From Candidatus Undinarchaeales archaeon (lineage in GTDB: Archaea; SpSt-1190; JASMDC01), in NCBI GenBank assembly GCA_030753015.1, contig JASMDC010000024.1, forward strand, positions 1-52,755: a stretch of 52,755 bases of DNA, read 5' to 3'. This document shows positions 1 through 8,364 of this stretch, one piece after another. The notes under the pieces are model-generated. The model saw only the letters and a program-made list of their open reading frames with translations, was not told where the DNA came from and made no database searches. The position numbers and the translations under genes were made by a program. How positions within the stretch are numbered: the first letter of the stretch is position 1; each line of letters starts with the position of its first letter.

Positions 1-2
1 AG

Positions 3-197
3 AACTACGAGAAGTTCTTTATCCAGGACGACGTCCTCGTGTGTGGTAAGTGCGGCACCACATGGACACTGGAGCAGCTGAACGGTATCCAAGGTGGCTG
101 CATGGCCTACCCGCCCGACGAGCTCCCCAACATCATCCGCGGCAAGTCCGTGCTCATCAAGAAGTCCGACCTCGAGGCCTGGAAGGAACGGAGGTAG
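3..197 (+). CDS. C-terminal fragment of a DUF2318 (FtrD-like) Fe-S protein
   Basis: The gene enters from the left edge; only its last 64 codons are visible, ending in TAG. The fragment carries VCGKCG (CxxC) followed by a GGC motif about 14 residues later, which resembles the end of the DUF2318 / FtrD-like family, predicted to bind iron-sulfur clusters and found with membrane metal-transport genes. Codon use looks like that of a real gene. It is followed after 5 nt by a double-HMA membrane protein whose ribosome-binding site (GGAGGT) lies inside the end of this gene, so the two are probably co-transcribed. The family call rests on one short motif and is moderately sure; that this is a coding 3' end is much surer. 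Confidence 0.6.
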   Translation, partial: NYEKFFIQDDVLVCGKCGTTWTLEQLNGIQGGCMAYPPDELPNIIRGKSVLIKKSDLEAWKERR

Positions 198-202
198 GTC
201 CT

Positions 203-1270
203 ATGCTATGCGTCGCCTGCATCCTGGCAGCATCTGTCCTTGGCGTCGGTGCCTGGTGGATCGCGGGTCCCATGGCGGCGCTCTTCGTTTCCATGGGGAT
301 CGTGGGCGTCTATCTCTCCCACATTACGTGTGTGGAAGAGGGATGCCAGCCGTCCAAGTCCGTGCTCGAGGAGGGTTCCAAGATCGCTCTGGTGGTGGCG
401 GGCAGCCTTCTGCTGTTCGTCCTCATCGACGGAACGGCGGCCCGATCGACGGGAAGTGAGGCCGGCGGGAGCTTTCTTCGTGAGATGGTCGGCGGGATCG
501 AGACGCAGAGCCCTCCCAGTGACACTGGTGGAACGGTCTCGAGCGGTTACCTGGAGATCCAGGTCGAAGGGCCTCCGATGTCAGAGACACCGGTCGCGAG
601 CGATGGCACGTCGGTGTACTCCCCCGATCAGATCCGGGAGATGACCGACGACTTCTCTGGAGCTGCCACTCCTGATGAAGAGACGCTCGCCCTAATCGAG
701 GCCATGAGGCGTGGTGATACGCCATCGATGGCCCCTCCTTCAGATGAGGCCGAGAAAGGCCTGTCCACGGTGTGGCTCAATATCCAGGGGATGACCTGCG
801 GTGGTTGCGAGGCGGAGATCGAGTACAGCACGGGCAAGCAGCGCGGCGTGGCCTTCGTGGACGCAAACTATCGTGGCAAGTCGGGTATCGTGAAGTACGA
901 CTCGGGCGTCATCTCTGCCGAGGAGATCGCGACCTATATCACCGAGCGGATCGGCTACCCAGCGCAGGTCGACAGGACCGAGATCCTTGCCTCCACGGGC
1001 GAGTACGAGGAAGTGGAGGAGACGAAGGTCACGGGCATGCGACAGGTAACGTTCGAGGTCATAGGCATGTGCTGCGGCGGGTGCGCTGTCGGGCTCACGC
1101 GGCTCTGGGACGGGACACCGGGCGTCATCTCTGCTGAGGTCAGCTTCAAGCAGCGCAGGGGCATCGTCGAGTACGATCCCAAGGTCACCGATCCAGAGAA
1201 ACTCATCAAAGCGATCTCTGCTCGCACGCGCAAGTACCGCATCAGCGTCCAAGAGGACGTGGAGATATAG
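203..1270 (+). CDS. Membrane protein with two heavy-metal-associated (HMA) domains
   Basis: This 355-residue protein has two hydrophobic N-terminal segments (about residues 1-45 and 65-85), a low-complexity linker, then two HMA-type domains. The first carries GMTCGGC (near residue 195) and the second GMCCGGC (near residue 295). In HMA domains the CxxC pair binds soft metals such as Cu(I) or Hg(II); the topology suggests a membrane-anchored metal carrier, a little like a MerT/MerP fusion. The ATG at 203 has GGAGGT seven nt upstream. It lies between a DUF2318-like gene and a CcdA/SafE-like gene, so this looks like a metal or thiol transport operon. The metal itself cannot be read from the sequence. 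The second motif has an extra cysteine (CCxxC), which is unusual. Confidence 0.82.
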   Translation: MLCVACILAASVLGVGAWWIAGPMAALFVSMGIVGVYLSHITCVEEGCQPSKSVLEEGSKIALVVAGSLLLFVLIDGTAARSTGSEAGGSFLREMVGGIETQSPPSDTGGTVSSGYLEIQVEGPPMSETPVASDGTSVYSPDQIREMTDDFSGAATPDEETLALIEAMRRGDTPSMAPPSDEAEKGLSTVWLNIQGMTCGGCEAEIEYSTGKQRGVAFVDANYRGKSGIVKYDSGVISAEEIATYITERIGYPAQVDRTEILASTGEYEEVEETKVTGMRQVTFEVIGMCCGGCAVGLTRLWDGTPGVISAEVSFKQRRGIVEYDPKVTDPEKLIKAISARTRKYRISVQEDVEI

Positions 1271-1283
1271 GATATAGGTCCCC

Positions 1284-1985
1284 ATGGGATTCTTCCCTGT
1301 CGCGCAACTGGGCGAGCTGAGCCTTGCCGGAGCTCTTGTCATGGGGCTCGTGTACGGGATCGGGCCGTGCATCGCGGTGTGCGGCCCGGTCATCCTCCCC
1401 TACACCATCGCCACCTCGCGGAGCGGGCGTAAGGTGTTCTACACGAACCTCGCCGTGGTGACTGGGAGGGTGCTCTCCTTCATGGTGCTCGGGTTCCTCG
1501 GTGGTCTTCTGGGCCAGATCGTCGTGGAGCGGTACAACTCGGCAGGTATCTTCCGCGGCGTCCAGCTCCTCCTTTCCCTGATGTGCATCCTCGTCGGGGG
1601 CCGTTTCATCCTCAGACGGGAGGAGCGTGAGTACTGTGTGGAGGGATTGTCACGGTACGTCAAGACCCCACTCATCTTTGGTGTGGTCATGGGATTCGTC
1701 CCCTGTCCGCCGCTCCTCGCCATCCTATCGTATGTCGTCCTGCTCTCGAATCCCTGGATGGGGATGCTCCATCTATTCCTCTTCGGTATCGGAACGGGGC
1801 TCCCTCTCCTGGCCCTCGGTGGAGGCGGTGGTTGGCTAGCGGGGCGGTTCATGGACCTTAATGACGGTGGTGGGATGAACGTCAGCGCCCGACGGGTGTC
1901 CGGCGTCCTCCTCATCATGGCAGGGATCCGGTTCCTCCTTATCTATGTAGGTTCAGGGGACGCTATCGCGACCACGTGGCAGTGA
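1284..1985 (+). CDS. CcdA/DsbD or TauE/SafE-like transmembrane protein
   Basis: A 233-residue integral membrane protein with about six hydrophobic helices. It carries GPCIAVCGP in the first helix region and VPCPPL near the middle, the paired Pro-Cys motifs seen in the CcdA / DsbD transmembrane superfamily and in related SafE/UreH-like proteins. Family members move electrons (thiol-disulfide exchange) or metal ions across the membrane. It begins 13 nt after the double-HMA gene and is probably the last gene of that operon. The first motif keeps two cysteines and the second only one, so classic CcdA electron transfer is not assured; metal export or import is the alternative. Confidence 0.8.
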   Translation: MGFFPVAQLGELSLAGALVMGLVYGIGPCIAVCGPVILPYTIATSRSGRKVFYTNLAVVTGRVLSFMVLGFLGGLLGQIVVERYNSAGIFRGVQLLLSLMCILVGGRFILRREEREYCVEGLSRYVKTPLIFGVVMGFVPCPPLLAILSYVVLLSNPWMGMLHLFLFGIGTGLPLLALGGGGGWLAGRFMDLNDGGGMNVSARRVSGVLLIMAGIRFLLIYVGSGDAIATTWQ

Positions 1986-2016
1986 GGCGACCAAAGGTTT
2001 TTTGAGTGATCGTAGC

Positions 2017-2406
2017 ATGAGGGGAACTCTGTTGCAGGATGGACCGAAAATGAAGTGTAAAGGTTCACGACAGCAAGTCCGTCGCACGGATGGCAACATC
2101 TCCCGGGCCGAGCGCTGGGACCACTTCCTGGCCCGGTGGGGATATGATCGCATGGGACACCGGGTGGAACCGGGGCTGTACGCCCTTGACGAGCCCGGCA
2201 ATGATTCGCCGGTGCTAGTCACCGGCAACTATACACTGAGCTTCGACGCCCTCCGATCGGCCATGGCGGACATGGATTGCTTCATCCTCGTGCTCGACAC
2301 CAAGGGCATCAACGTCTGGTGCGCTGCCGGCAAGGGCACGTTCGGCACCGACGAGCTCGTGGAGCGCTCGTCCTATCCTACGCACGCTGCCAGCCCCGGC
2401 TCGTAG
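2017..2406 (+). pseudogene. hgcA: Truncated HgcA-like mercury-methylation corrinoid protein
   Basis: The translation runs through RWGYDRM, EPGLYAL, SPVLVTGNY, LSFDALR and VLDTKGINVWCAAGKGTFGT. The NVWCAAGK segment (residues 99-106, Cys102) is the cap-helix signature of HgcA, the corrinoid protein that passes a methyl group to Hg(II); the related CFeSP subunit lacks this cysteine. Full HgcA is roughly 300-340 residues and has a C-terminal transmembrane domain. Here similarity stops about ten residues after the motif, where the reading frame runs into the end of the convergent thioredoxin gene (34 bp overlap). No HgcB ferredoxin follows. It looks like a remnant left by a deletion or rearrangement. 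The start is uncertain: ATG at 2017 or 2050, or TTG at 2002. Confidence 0.72.
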
Positions 2407-2846
2407 CCGCACACGACGCCCTTGAGCTGAGAGTAGGATGGGATGCCCACCTGCGCCCGGTCGCAGTTGAACACAAACGTCGGCGTAGCGCGGATGCGGT
2501 ACTCATTGGCCTTGGCCATTGCTTCCTGATAGCCTGCTTCACCTATCTCCTCGGGGCAGAGGATGGCGTCCTCCCCGTGGATGCGGATGCAGCGATGGGC
2601 AAAGGTGATGGTGTCGCCGAACTCGGCCACTAGTCGATCTATGGTGGGCTTGGCATTGATGCAGGCAGGGCATGTCGGGCTGTAGAAGTAGTCCACACGG
2701 ACCGTACCTGGGGTAATGCACCCTGGCTGGCCCGCAACGATCTCGAGCCCACGCTCGTCCTTTTCCGGGGCAGGTCCGCCGCCACCACCAGGGCCTGCCA
2801 TAAGGAGAATACCAGCGAGCACACCACCCATCACGACCGCGAGCAC
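2373..2846 (-). CDS. Membrane-anchored DsbA-like thioredoxin-fold protein
   Basis: The protein has one hydrophobic N-terminal segment followed by a thioredoxin fold with SPTCPACINAKP (CPAC active site), a second cysteine pair about 20-30 residues later, and ATPTFVFNC containing the cis-proline strand. It probably oxidises or isomerises disulfides outside the membrane, which would suit the many Cys-rich exported proteins in this window. The GTG at 2846 is the first usable start, yet the same frame stays open upstream to about 2945 (a hydrophilic, Pro-rich tail) without any ATG, GTG or TTG. A well-placed leaderless ATG at 2941 lies one frame away, so the true N-terminus may be longer and cut off by a frameshift or sequence error. 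Confidence 0.8.
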   Translation of the reverse strand: MLAVVMGGVLAGILLMAGPGGGGGPAPEKDERGLEIVAGQPGCITPGTVRVDYFYSPTCPACINAKPTIDRLVAEFGDTITFAHRCIRIHGEDAILCPEEIGEAGYQEAMAKANEYRIRATPTFVFNCDRAQVGIPSYSQLKGVVCGYEPGLAACVG

Positions 2847-3020
2847 GACCGTGAGGCCCTCGCTTCTTGGATCGATCGGAGGTTTCGGTGGTTCTGGTAT
2901 ATCGTCAATCGTATCGGATTCCTCTACTATTGCGATAACATGGGATTACGTGGTATTGGCTTAAAAGCTGATACCCAGCAAGTTGCTGAATCTACTCCAG
3001 TCTTTGCGGGAGCGGTGGTC

Positions 3021-4130
3021 CTATCTGCTCATTGAGGGCGCGTCACGCTTCCCCTTATGCCCTCTTCGCACTGCGGTCATTTCGGCCACCACACTGAGCG
3101 CGATCTCCTCGGGTGTCTTCGATCCTATGTCGAGGCCGATGGGCGCATGGACCTCTTCCAGACGTTCGCGGGGGATCCCACGCTTCGTCAGTTCCTCGTA
3201 GGTCAAGTGGATTTTCCGCCGGCTGCCGATCATCCCGATGTATCGGGCTGATGTCCCGAGTGCCTGCTCGAGGACCACGAGGTCGTGCCGGTGGCCGCGT
3301 GTCACGATCACGATGAAGGATGATGGCGCGATGGGGAGAGATGGAACGATGGTCGTAAGGTCGGTCACGACGGTCTCGCTCGCCAGGGGGAACCTTTCCG
3401 TATTGGCGAAGGGCTCCCTGTCATCTATGACCACCGTGCGGAATCCCACGGTACGAGCGAACGATTCTAGAGGGAGCGATACGTGACCGCCACCGAAGAT
3501 GAACACCATCGGAGCGCTGGACACAGGTTCGATGAGGATCTCTTTCTGTTCCTCGCCGTCATCGGTCGAATCAAGCTTGATAATGTCCAGACGACCAGTG
3601 GTCATCGCATCCTTCATGGCCTTGACAAATGCTCCCCTATCGAGGCCGGGAGGTATTCGCCCAACCTCCTCACCGTCCTCGATGAGCATGAAGGTTAACG
3701 GGTCATCAACCGGGATAGTCCCATCTACTGACGGCAGGATTGTAGCAACCACTGCCGAGCGGCCTTCATCGAGAATGGAATGGAGCCGGCATATGACCTC
3801 TGTGCGATGCTTCCTTTCCCATGATATCGGCTCCATGAGCACATCCACCGTCCCACCGCAGACCAAGCCCTCCTCCTCGGCCAGGTCACCTGACAGGGAG
3901 AATATACGTCGACGGAGCTCCGTGCGCCCCATCATCTCCATCGCATCCTGCCATATCTCAGCCTCAAGGCATCCGCCACCGATCGAGCCGGCGGTGGAAC
4001 CATCCGCTTTGACGAGAAACCTGGAGCCGAGAGGGGGTGGTGCGGATCCCGTCCTCCTGATTAGAGTAGCAAGTACCATGGACACCTTATCATCAATGCC
4101 CCTACGGACCTGCTCAATCACTTTCATCAT
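3021..4130 (-). CDS. xdhC: XdhC/CoxI family protein
   Basis: A 369-residue protein with the two domains of the XdhC/CoxI family. The N-terminal part has LATLIRRTGSAPPPLG and SIGGGCLE (about residues 20-56), and the C-terminal Rossmann part has VFIFGGGHVSLPL and YIGMIGSRRK. Family members deliver or sulfurate the molybdenum cofactor of xanthine dehydrogenase-type enzymes; selenium-dependent relatives also exist. No molybdenum hydroxylase gene is in the window, so the client enzyme is unknown. The start is the ATG pair at 4130. It is the outermost gene of a minus-strand group with the HMA, cysE and cysK genes, and sulfur transfer would be a logical link to cysteine metabolism. Confidence 0.9.
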   Translation of the reverse strand: MMKVIEQVRRGIDDKVSMVLATLIRRTGSAPPPLGSRFLVKADGSTAGSIGGGCLEAEIWQDAMEMMGRTELRRRIFSLSGDLAEEEGLVCGGTVDVLMEPISWERKHRTEVICRLHSILDEGRSAVVATILPSVDGTIPVDDPLTFMLIEDGEEVGRIPPGLDRGAFVKAMKDAMTTGRLDIIKLDSTDDGEEQKEILIEPVSSAPMVFIFGGGHVSLPLESFARTVGFRTVVIDDREPFANTERFPLASETVVTDLTTIVPSLPIAPSSFIVIVTRGHRHDLVVLEQALGTSARYIGMIGSRRKIHLTYEELTKRGIPRERLEEVHAPIGLDIGSKTPEEIALSVVAEMTAVRRGHKGKRDAPSMSR

Positions 4131-4246
4131 ACGATCGCCACCACCAATCCGAACGGTACGTTGTCAGGAAGTGGACCGGACTGATCGCGGCGTCTGCGGT
4201 CGCGTCAACAAACACTGCAATCCTGTCCCTATTTATCGGTCCCTGA

Positions 4247-4450
4247 CTAGAGTACCTCGTACCCGGCTTCTACTATCGCTTTCTTCATCGTTTTCTCGTC
4301 CACGGACTCGGGATCGAATTTGATCTTTGCCGAGCCGATGGCGACGTCCACGTCGTCCACGCCCTCGAGCTCCGTAAGGGCCCGCCGGACGTGCATGACG
4401 CAGTGGCTGCAACTCATGCCGCCTATCTTGATCTCTTTCTCTTCTTTCAT
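4247..4450 (-). CDS. CopZ-like small HMA metallochaperone
   Basis: A 67-residue soluble protein that is essentially one HMA domain, with GGMSCSHC near residue 10 and the usual GYEVL end. Such proteins carry Cu(I) or a similar soft metal to a P-type ATPase or regulator. The ATG at 4450 is preceded by GAGGT with seven nt of spacing, which favours it over the in-frame ATG at 4474. It lies 31 nt after cysE in the same direction, so it is probably the third gene of a cysK-cysE-HMA operon. No copper ATPase is present in the window. Confidence 0.88.
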   Translation of the reverse strand: MKEEKEIKIGGMSCSHCVMHVRRALTELEGVDDVDVAIGSAKIKFDPESVDEKTMKKAIVEAGYEVL

Positions 4451-4481
4451 GTCTCTTACCTCGTTCATTCTCATGTGATTA

Positions 4482-5237
4482 TCAAATACCTTCGCCCTGG
4501 AATCCCCGCTCGATCCGGTCGAGCTCACCACGAATCCCGGTATCGTTGTGGGATGTGGCCTTGATGACGGTCGAGCCGCCGTTCCCGTTCTTGGTAAGTG
4601 TGTGCTCAAGGGCCTGGAATCGGCTCTCGAGGAGACCTATCTCGTGAATGAGCACCTTCACCGCGTCCGCGATAGGGTCCGGGAGGTTCCCGTGGTCCAG
4701 GTCACTGGCACGCTTTGGTCCATCGCTCACGATCCGTCCGGGGACGCCCACGACCGTGCTCCCGGGGGGTACGTCATTGACGACCACCGAGCCCGCACCG
4801 ATGCAGGCATCGTCACCAACGGTGATGGCACCGAGCACGGTCGCGCCTGTCCCGATCACCACGTGATTACCGATTGTAGGATGGCGTTTCTTCTTCTTGT
4901 GGCTCGTTCCCCCGAGGACCGCGCCCTTGTACATGAGCACGTCGTCCCCGATCTCCGAGGTCTCGCCGATGACAACGCCCATCCCATGGTCGATGAAGAA
5001 CCGGTGGCCGATGGTGGCACCGGGATGTATCTCGATACCCGTAAGGAACCTCCCGATATGGGAGATGAACCGAGGGAGCACCACCCAGCCCCGCTTCCAG
5101 AGCACATGGGCGAAACGGTGGATCCAGAGCGCGTGAAGACCCGGATAGCAGGTGACGACCTCCAGGATGTTCCTGGCCGCAGGATCCTCTCTGATGACGG
5201 TGTCCACATCCTCACGCATGCTCGGGATGATACTCAT
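4482..5237 (-). CDS. cysE: Serine O-acetyltransferase
   Basis: This 251-residue enzyme acetylates L-serine with acetyl-CoA to give O-acetylserine, the substrate of cysteine synthase. The left-handed parallel beta-helix is clear: hexapeptide repeats from [19 protein letters not shown] through [17 protein letters not shown] to VVGVPGRIV (about residues 65-170), including the DHG catalytic histidine and the [10 protein letters not shown] loop. The short N-terminus is like the EpsC-type enzymes rather than E. coli CysE. The C-terminal tail of about 70 residues after the beta-helix is longer than usual. It starts 4 nt after cysK ends, which indicates tight co-expression. Confidence 0.95.
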   Translation of the reverse strand: MSIIPSMREDVDTVIREDPAARNILEVVTCYPGLHALWIHRFAHVLWKRGWVVLPRFISHIGRFLTGIEIHPGATIGHRFFIDHGMGVVIGETSEIGDDVLMYKGAVLGGTSHKKKKRHPTIGNHVVIGTGATVLGAITVGDDACIGAGSVVVNDVPPGSTVVGVPGRIVSDGPKRASDLDHGNLPDPIADAVKVLIHEIGLLESRFQALEHTLTKNGNGGSTVIKATSHNDTGIRGELDRIERGFQGEGI

Positions 5238-5241
5238 ATCC

Positions 5242-6174
5242 CTATACCTCGATGTTCTCGAAGAGCCAGCCCGTAAGGTATCTCTCTCCAGTGTCGGGAA
5301 GGATGACCACGATGAGTTTGCCCTTGCTGGATGGACGCTTCGCGACCTCCAGGGCCGCGGTCATGGCTGCTCCCGAGGAGATCCCGACAAAGATCCCCTC
5401 CTTCCGGGCTAAGGCCTGGGCCGTGGCCCGTGCATCCTCTCCGGTCACTGGGAAGATCTCGTCAATGATGTTCGTGTTGAGCACCCTGGGCACGAATCCG
5501 GCGCCAATGCCCTGGATCCTGTGGGGGGCGGGATTGCCCCCAGAGAGTACAGATGATGCTTTGGGCTCCACGGCCACAGCCTGGAAGGACGGCTTGCGGG
5601 TCTTTATGACCTCGGCCACGCCAGTGATGGTGCCGCCCGTCCCGACGCCCGCTACCAAGATGTCCACCTGCCCGTCGGTATCGCGCCAGATCTCCTCTGC
5701 CGTTGTCCGACGGTGGATATCCGGATTCGCCGGGTTCTCAAACTGCTGGAGCATGAATGAGTTGGGCGTGCTCTTGACAAGCTCCTCGGCCTTCTCCACA
5801 GCACCCTTCATATCCCTAGCACCCGGGGTGAGGACGATCTCAGCGCCTAATATCTTCAGGATTCTGCGTCTCTCCAAGCTCATGTTGTCGGGCATCGTGA
5901 GCACGAGCTTGTAGCCACGTGCAGCCGCCACGAAGGCCAGCCCGATGCCCGTGTTCCCCGAGGTTGGCTCGATGAGGGTGGTCCCTTCCTTGATGAGCCC
6001 GAGCGTCTCTGCCTTGTCTATCATTGCCGCCCCGATGCGGTCCTTCACGCTGAAAAGCGGATTCCGGGACTCGATCTTCGCGACCACCCTCCCCGGAAGG
6101 CCTTCTGACAATCGGTTGATACGCACCAACGGCGTCCCGCCTATCAGCTTCGTCATGTCATTTGCGATGTTCAT
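5242..6174 (-). CDS. cysK: Cysteine synthase (O-acetylserine sulfhydrylase)
   Basis: A 310-residue PLP enzyme that makes cysteine from O-acetylserine and sulfide. Visible motifs are NPLFSVKDR with the Schiff-base lysine, EPTSGNTG for the substrate carboxylate loop, [10 protein letters not shown] for the PLP phosphate, and FVGISSGAA near the C-terminus. The ATG at 6174 has AGGTGG about seven nt upstream. A ten-codon open frame (ATG at 6203, [10 protein letters not shown]) ends in TGA overlapping the A and TG of this start codon, so a short translated leader is possible but has no clear promoter of its own. First gene of the cysK-cysE-HMA operon. Confidence 0.95.
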   Translation of the reverse strand: MNIANDMTKLIGGTPLVRINRLSEGLPGRVVAKIESRNPLFSVKDRIGAAMIDKAETLGLIKEGTTLIEPTSGNTGIGLAFVAAARGYKLVLTMPDNMSLERRRILKILGAEIVLTPGARDMKGAVEKAEELVKSTPNSFMLQQFENPANPDIHRRTTAEEIWRDTDGQVDILVAGVGTGGTITGVAEVIKTRKPSFQAVAVEPKASSVLSGGNPAPHRIQGIGAGFVPRVLNTNIIDEIFPVTGEDARATAQALARKEGIFVGISSGAAMTAALEVAKRPSSKGKLIVVILPDTGERYLTGWLFENIEV

Positions 6175-6763
6175 CGTCGTTCCACCTGCCATTCGTCATT
6201 CATGTCTTTTTCGCTCCAAGTCATCCGTCCGTGCTGAACGTTCGAGGGGGCCGGGATGTCGGGGGCCAGAACTCTGGTACCCAAGCAGCAAAGGGAAGGT
6301 GGACGCCGCTCAAGGTAGTGGTCAATAGCATGTACCGACCTACACCTTGATCCCGAAAGGAGCACACTGTAGGGAAAGGTATTGTCGGTGACAAAAACGA
6401 TCCCTCCAGCGCATAATACTAATGTATCGGACGCGGATTTAAATAGATTTTCTTTCGGGAAACGGCCTTCCCGCAGGAAAGGAATGATGGAACCTGGGCC
6501 AAGATTCGAGCATAGTTGTGCCAAGGTCTGCACTTCAGGACTGCAGCCGGTGGCATGGCCACTCTGCCAGCCCGGTTTTTTCGAAACATTGGTACAAATC
6601 CTCTTTTCACGAGTGGTCGGTATGGTCGTACCGGCATGCTTAACTATGGTCTTTTTTCCCGATACAAGGACCATTCGATTCACCGGCGAAGGCAAAGGGA
6701 AACAAATATAACGATGGTTTTTTTGGATTTTCACATTAACAGCGACGTGGAGTCTGAGCAACA
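6175..6763. other. Long intergenic region with a possible small RNA
   Basis: This 589-nt stretch separates the divergent cysK and HTH-regulator genes. No tRNA and no convincing protein gene was found on either strand. On the plus strand a TATA-like ATTTAAAT (6437-6444) is followed, about 130 nt later, by small hairpins (CTGCA/TGCAG at 6528-6546 and GTGGC-ATG-GCCAC at 6550-6562) and a run of six T at 6576-6581, which together look like a short terminated transcript. A second AT-rich block (AAATATAAC near 6705) is a likely promoter for the regulator gene. The small-RNA reading is an inference from promoter and terminator placement only. Confidence 0.35.
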
Positions 6764-7165
6764 ATGAAGCTTCCCTGTGAGATCATCGTGTGGTACCTTC
6801 TACCGAGTATCCGTGGTGAGCTCGCCAAGGAGCTGTCCCGTCAGGGTCTTCAGCAGAAGGAGATCGCTTCACGCCTGGGGATTACCCAACCTGCTGTCTC
6901 CCAGTACCTCAAGGACAAGCGTGGCCAAGAGCTTAAGCTCTCGAAGGAAACGCTCACCCGGGTGCGTGCGCTGGCCGCAAAGATGATTGACAGTGTCGAT
7001 GAGTCGATGGTCCGCACCGAGGTATGCGCCATCTGCGATATGGCAAAGGAGGGAAACCTCCTATGCGACCTCCACCACAGCCTGGAGAAGGTCCCTGATG
7101 ACTGCTCCGTTTGTTTGAAGGACGGGGACTGTATGCTCATGGGCGGCGGAGGGGAAGGGATTTGA
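6764..7165 (+). CDS. HTH regulator with C-terminal cysteine cluster (COG2522-like)
   Basis: A 133-residue protein with an XRE-like helix-turn-helix at the N-terminus (QKEIASRLGITQPAVSQYL, about residues 31-49) and a cysteine-rich tail: CAIC, a single Cys, CSVC and a last Cys between residues 85 and 125. It resembles archaeal predicted regulators of COG2522. Its stop codon overlaps the TTG start of the cysteine desulfurase, so the two are translationally coupled. An attractive inference is that the cysteines hold an Fe-S cluster or metal and that the protein senses cluster or sulfur supply, a role like that of bacterial IscR, although it is not homologous by visible features. Confidence 0.82.
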   Translation: MKLPCEIIVWYLLPSIRGELAKELSRQGLQQKEIASRLGITQPAVSQYLKDKRGQELKLSKETLTRVRALAAKMIDSVDESMVRTEVCAICDMAKEGNLLCDLHHSLEKVPDDCSVCLKDGDCMLMGGGGEGI

Positions 7166-8346
7166 GGAGGATCTACCTCGACCACGCAGCGACCACACCT
7201 GTCGATCCGGATGTCGTTGCGGCCATGCTGCCCTGCTTTGAGCGGGACTTCGGGAATGCTTCCTCTATCCATTCTTTCGGTCAGGACGCGAAGCATTTAA
7301 TCGAAGATGCCCGTGAGCATGTCGCTGCCCTCATGAACGCAGGCTCCGAAGAGGTCATCTTCACCGCCGGGGGCACGGAGAGCGACAATATGGCGCTCAA
7401 GGGTATCGCTGCCCTCCACCACGACAGCGTGCGTGACAATCCCGAGGGTCCTCATATCATCACATCCTCTATCGAGCACCCTGCAATCCTCAGGACCTGT
7501 GAATGGCTTGAGACGCGAGGGTTCGTGGTCCGCTACCTGCCTGTTGACAACCAAGGTATGATCGACGTGGGCTCGCTGGAGGACGCGATCGCTACAGGGA
7601 CCTTCCTCGTCTCCATCATGTTCGCCAACAACGAGATCGGGACCATCGAGCCGGTCAAGCAGCTCGGGGCGTTATGTCGGGAACGAGGTGTGCTCTTCCA
7701 CACCGACGCGGTCCAGGCATGCGGCAAGGTTCCCGTTGACGTACGGTCCATGAACATCGACCTGCTCTCCCTCTCCTCGCACAAGCTCCACGGCCCCAAG
7801 GGCATGGGCGCGCTCTACCTGCGGGAAGGTGTGGAGCTGGAGCCGCTCGCCCACGGCGGTGGCCATGAGCGCGGGCTGCGCTCGAGCACCGAGAACGTAT
7901 CCGGGATCGTCGGCCTGGCAAAAGCCGCCGAGCTGGCCAAGATGCGGATGGGCGAGGACATGGCGCGACTGATGAGCATGCGTGACCGCCTCATCAGTGG
8001 TGTGCTCGATACGGTACCCGCCTCCCACCTCAACGGCCACCCGACCAAGAGGCTCCCCCACAACGCCCACTTCCGCTTCGACGCCGTAGAGGGCGAATCG
8101 CTGGTTCTGTCGCTGGACCACGAGGGCATCGCCAGCTCCTCTGGCTCGGCATGCTCATCGAAGAAGTCGGGGCCATCGCACGTGCTCACTGCCATCGGCA
8201 TGGACGGTATCCAGGCCCAGGGCACCCTCAGGCTCACCCTCGGCCGCGGTAACACCGACGAAGACATTGATCGAACACTCGAGGCACTGCCCCGGGTAGT
8301 GGCGAAGCTACGTGAGCTCTCTCCGCTGTGGGAGGGAGAAGAGTGA
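7162..8346 (+). CDS. iscS: Cysteine desulfurase, NifS/IscS class
   Basis: This 394-residue PLP enzyme takes sulfur from cysteine and holds it as a persulfide for Fe-S cluster or thio-cofactor assembly. It begins with the typical RRIYLDHAATTPVD, has the PLP lysine in LSSHKLHGPKG, and the persulfide cysteine in SSGSACSSKKSG. The start is taken as the TTG at 7162, which overlaps the upstream stop and is preceded by GGAGGGG at suitable spacing; no ATG fits the conserved N-terminus. The SACSS loop places it in the class I (NifS/IscS) group, distinct from the second desulfurase that follows 18 nt downstream. Confidence 0.94.
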   Translation: MRRIYLDHAATTPVDPDVVAAMLPCFERDFGNASSIHSFGQDAKHLIEDAREHVAALMNAGSEEVIFTAGGTESDNMALKGIAALHHDSVRDNPEGPHIITSSIEHPAILRTCEWLETRGFVVRYLPVDNQGMIDVGSLEDAIATGTFLVSIMFANNEIGTIEPVKQLGALCRERGVLFHTDAVQACGKVPVDVRSMNIDLLSLSSHKLHGPKGMGALYLREGVELEPLAHGGGHERGLRSSTENVSGIVGLAKAAELAKMRMGEDMARLMSMRDRLISGVLDTVPASHLNGHPTKRLPHNAHFRFDAVEGESLVLSLDHEGIASSSGSACSSKKSGPSHVLTAIGMDGIQAQGTLRLTLGRGNTDEDIDRTLEALPRVVAKLRELSPLWEGEE

Positions 8347-8364
8347 GAAGGAGGTCGTGAGTCA

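Noticed and set aside
2017-2406. The HgcA-like fragment read as a CFeSP (CdhD/AcsC) subunit
   Set aside because: CFeSP proteins do not have Cys in the cap-helix motif; NVWCAAGK is the HgcA form.
6460-6600. A tRNA or RNase P / SRP RNA in the 6.2-6.8 kb gap
   Set aside because: No T-loop, cloverleaf, P4 or SRP signature words could be found on either strand.
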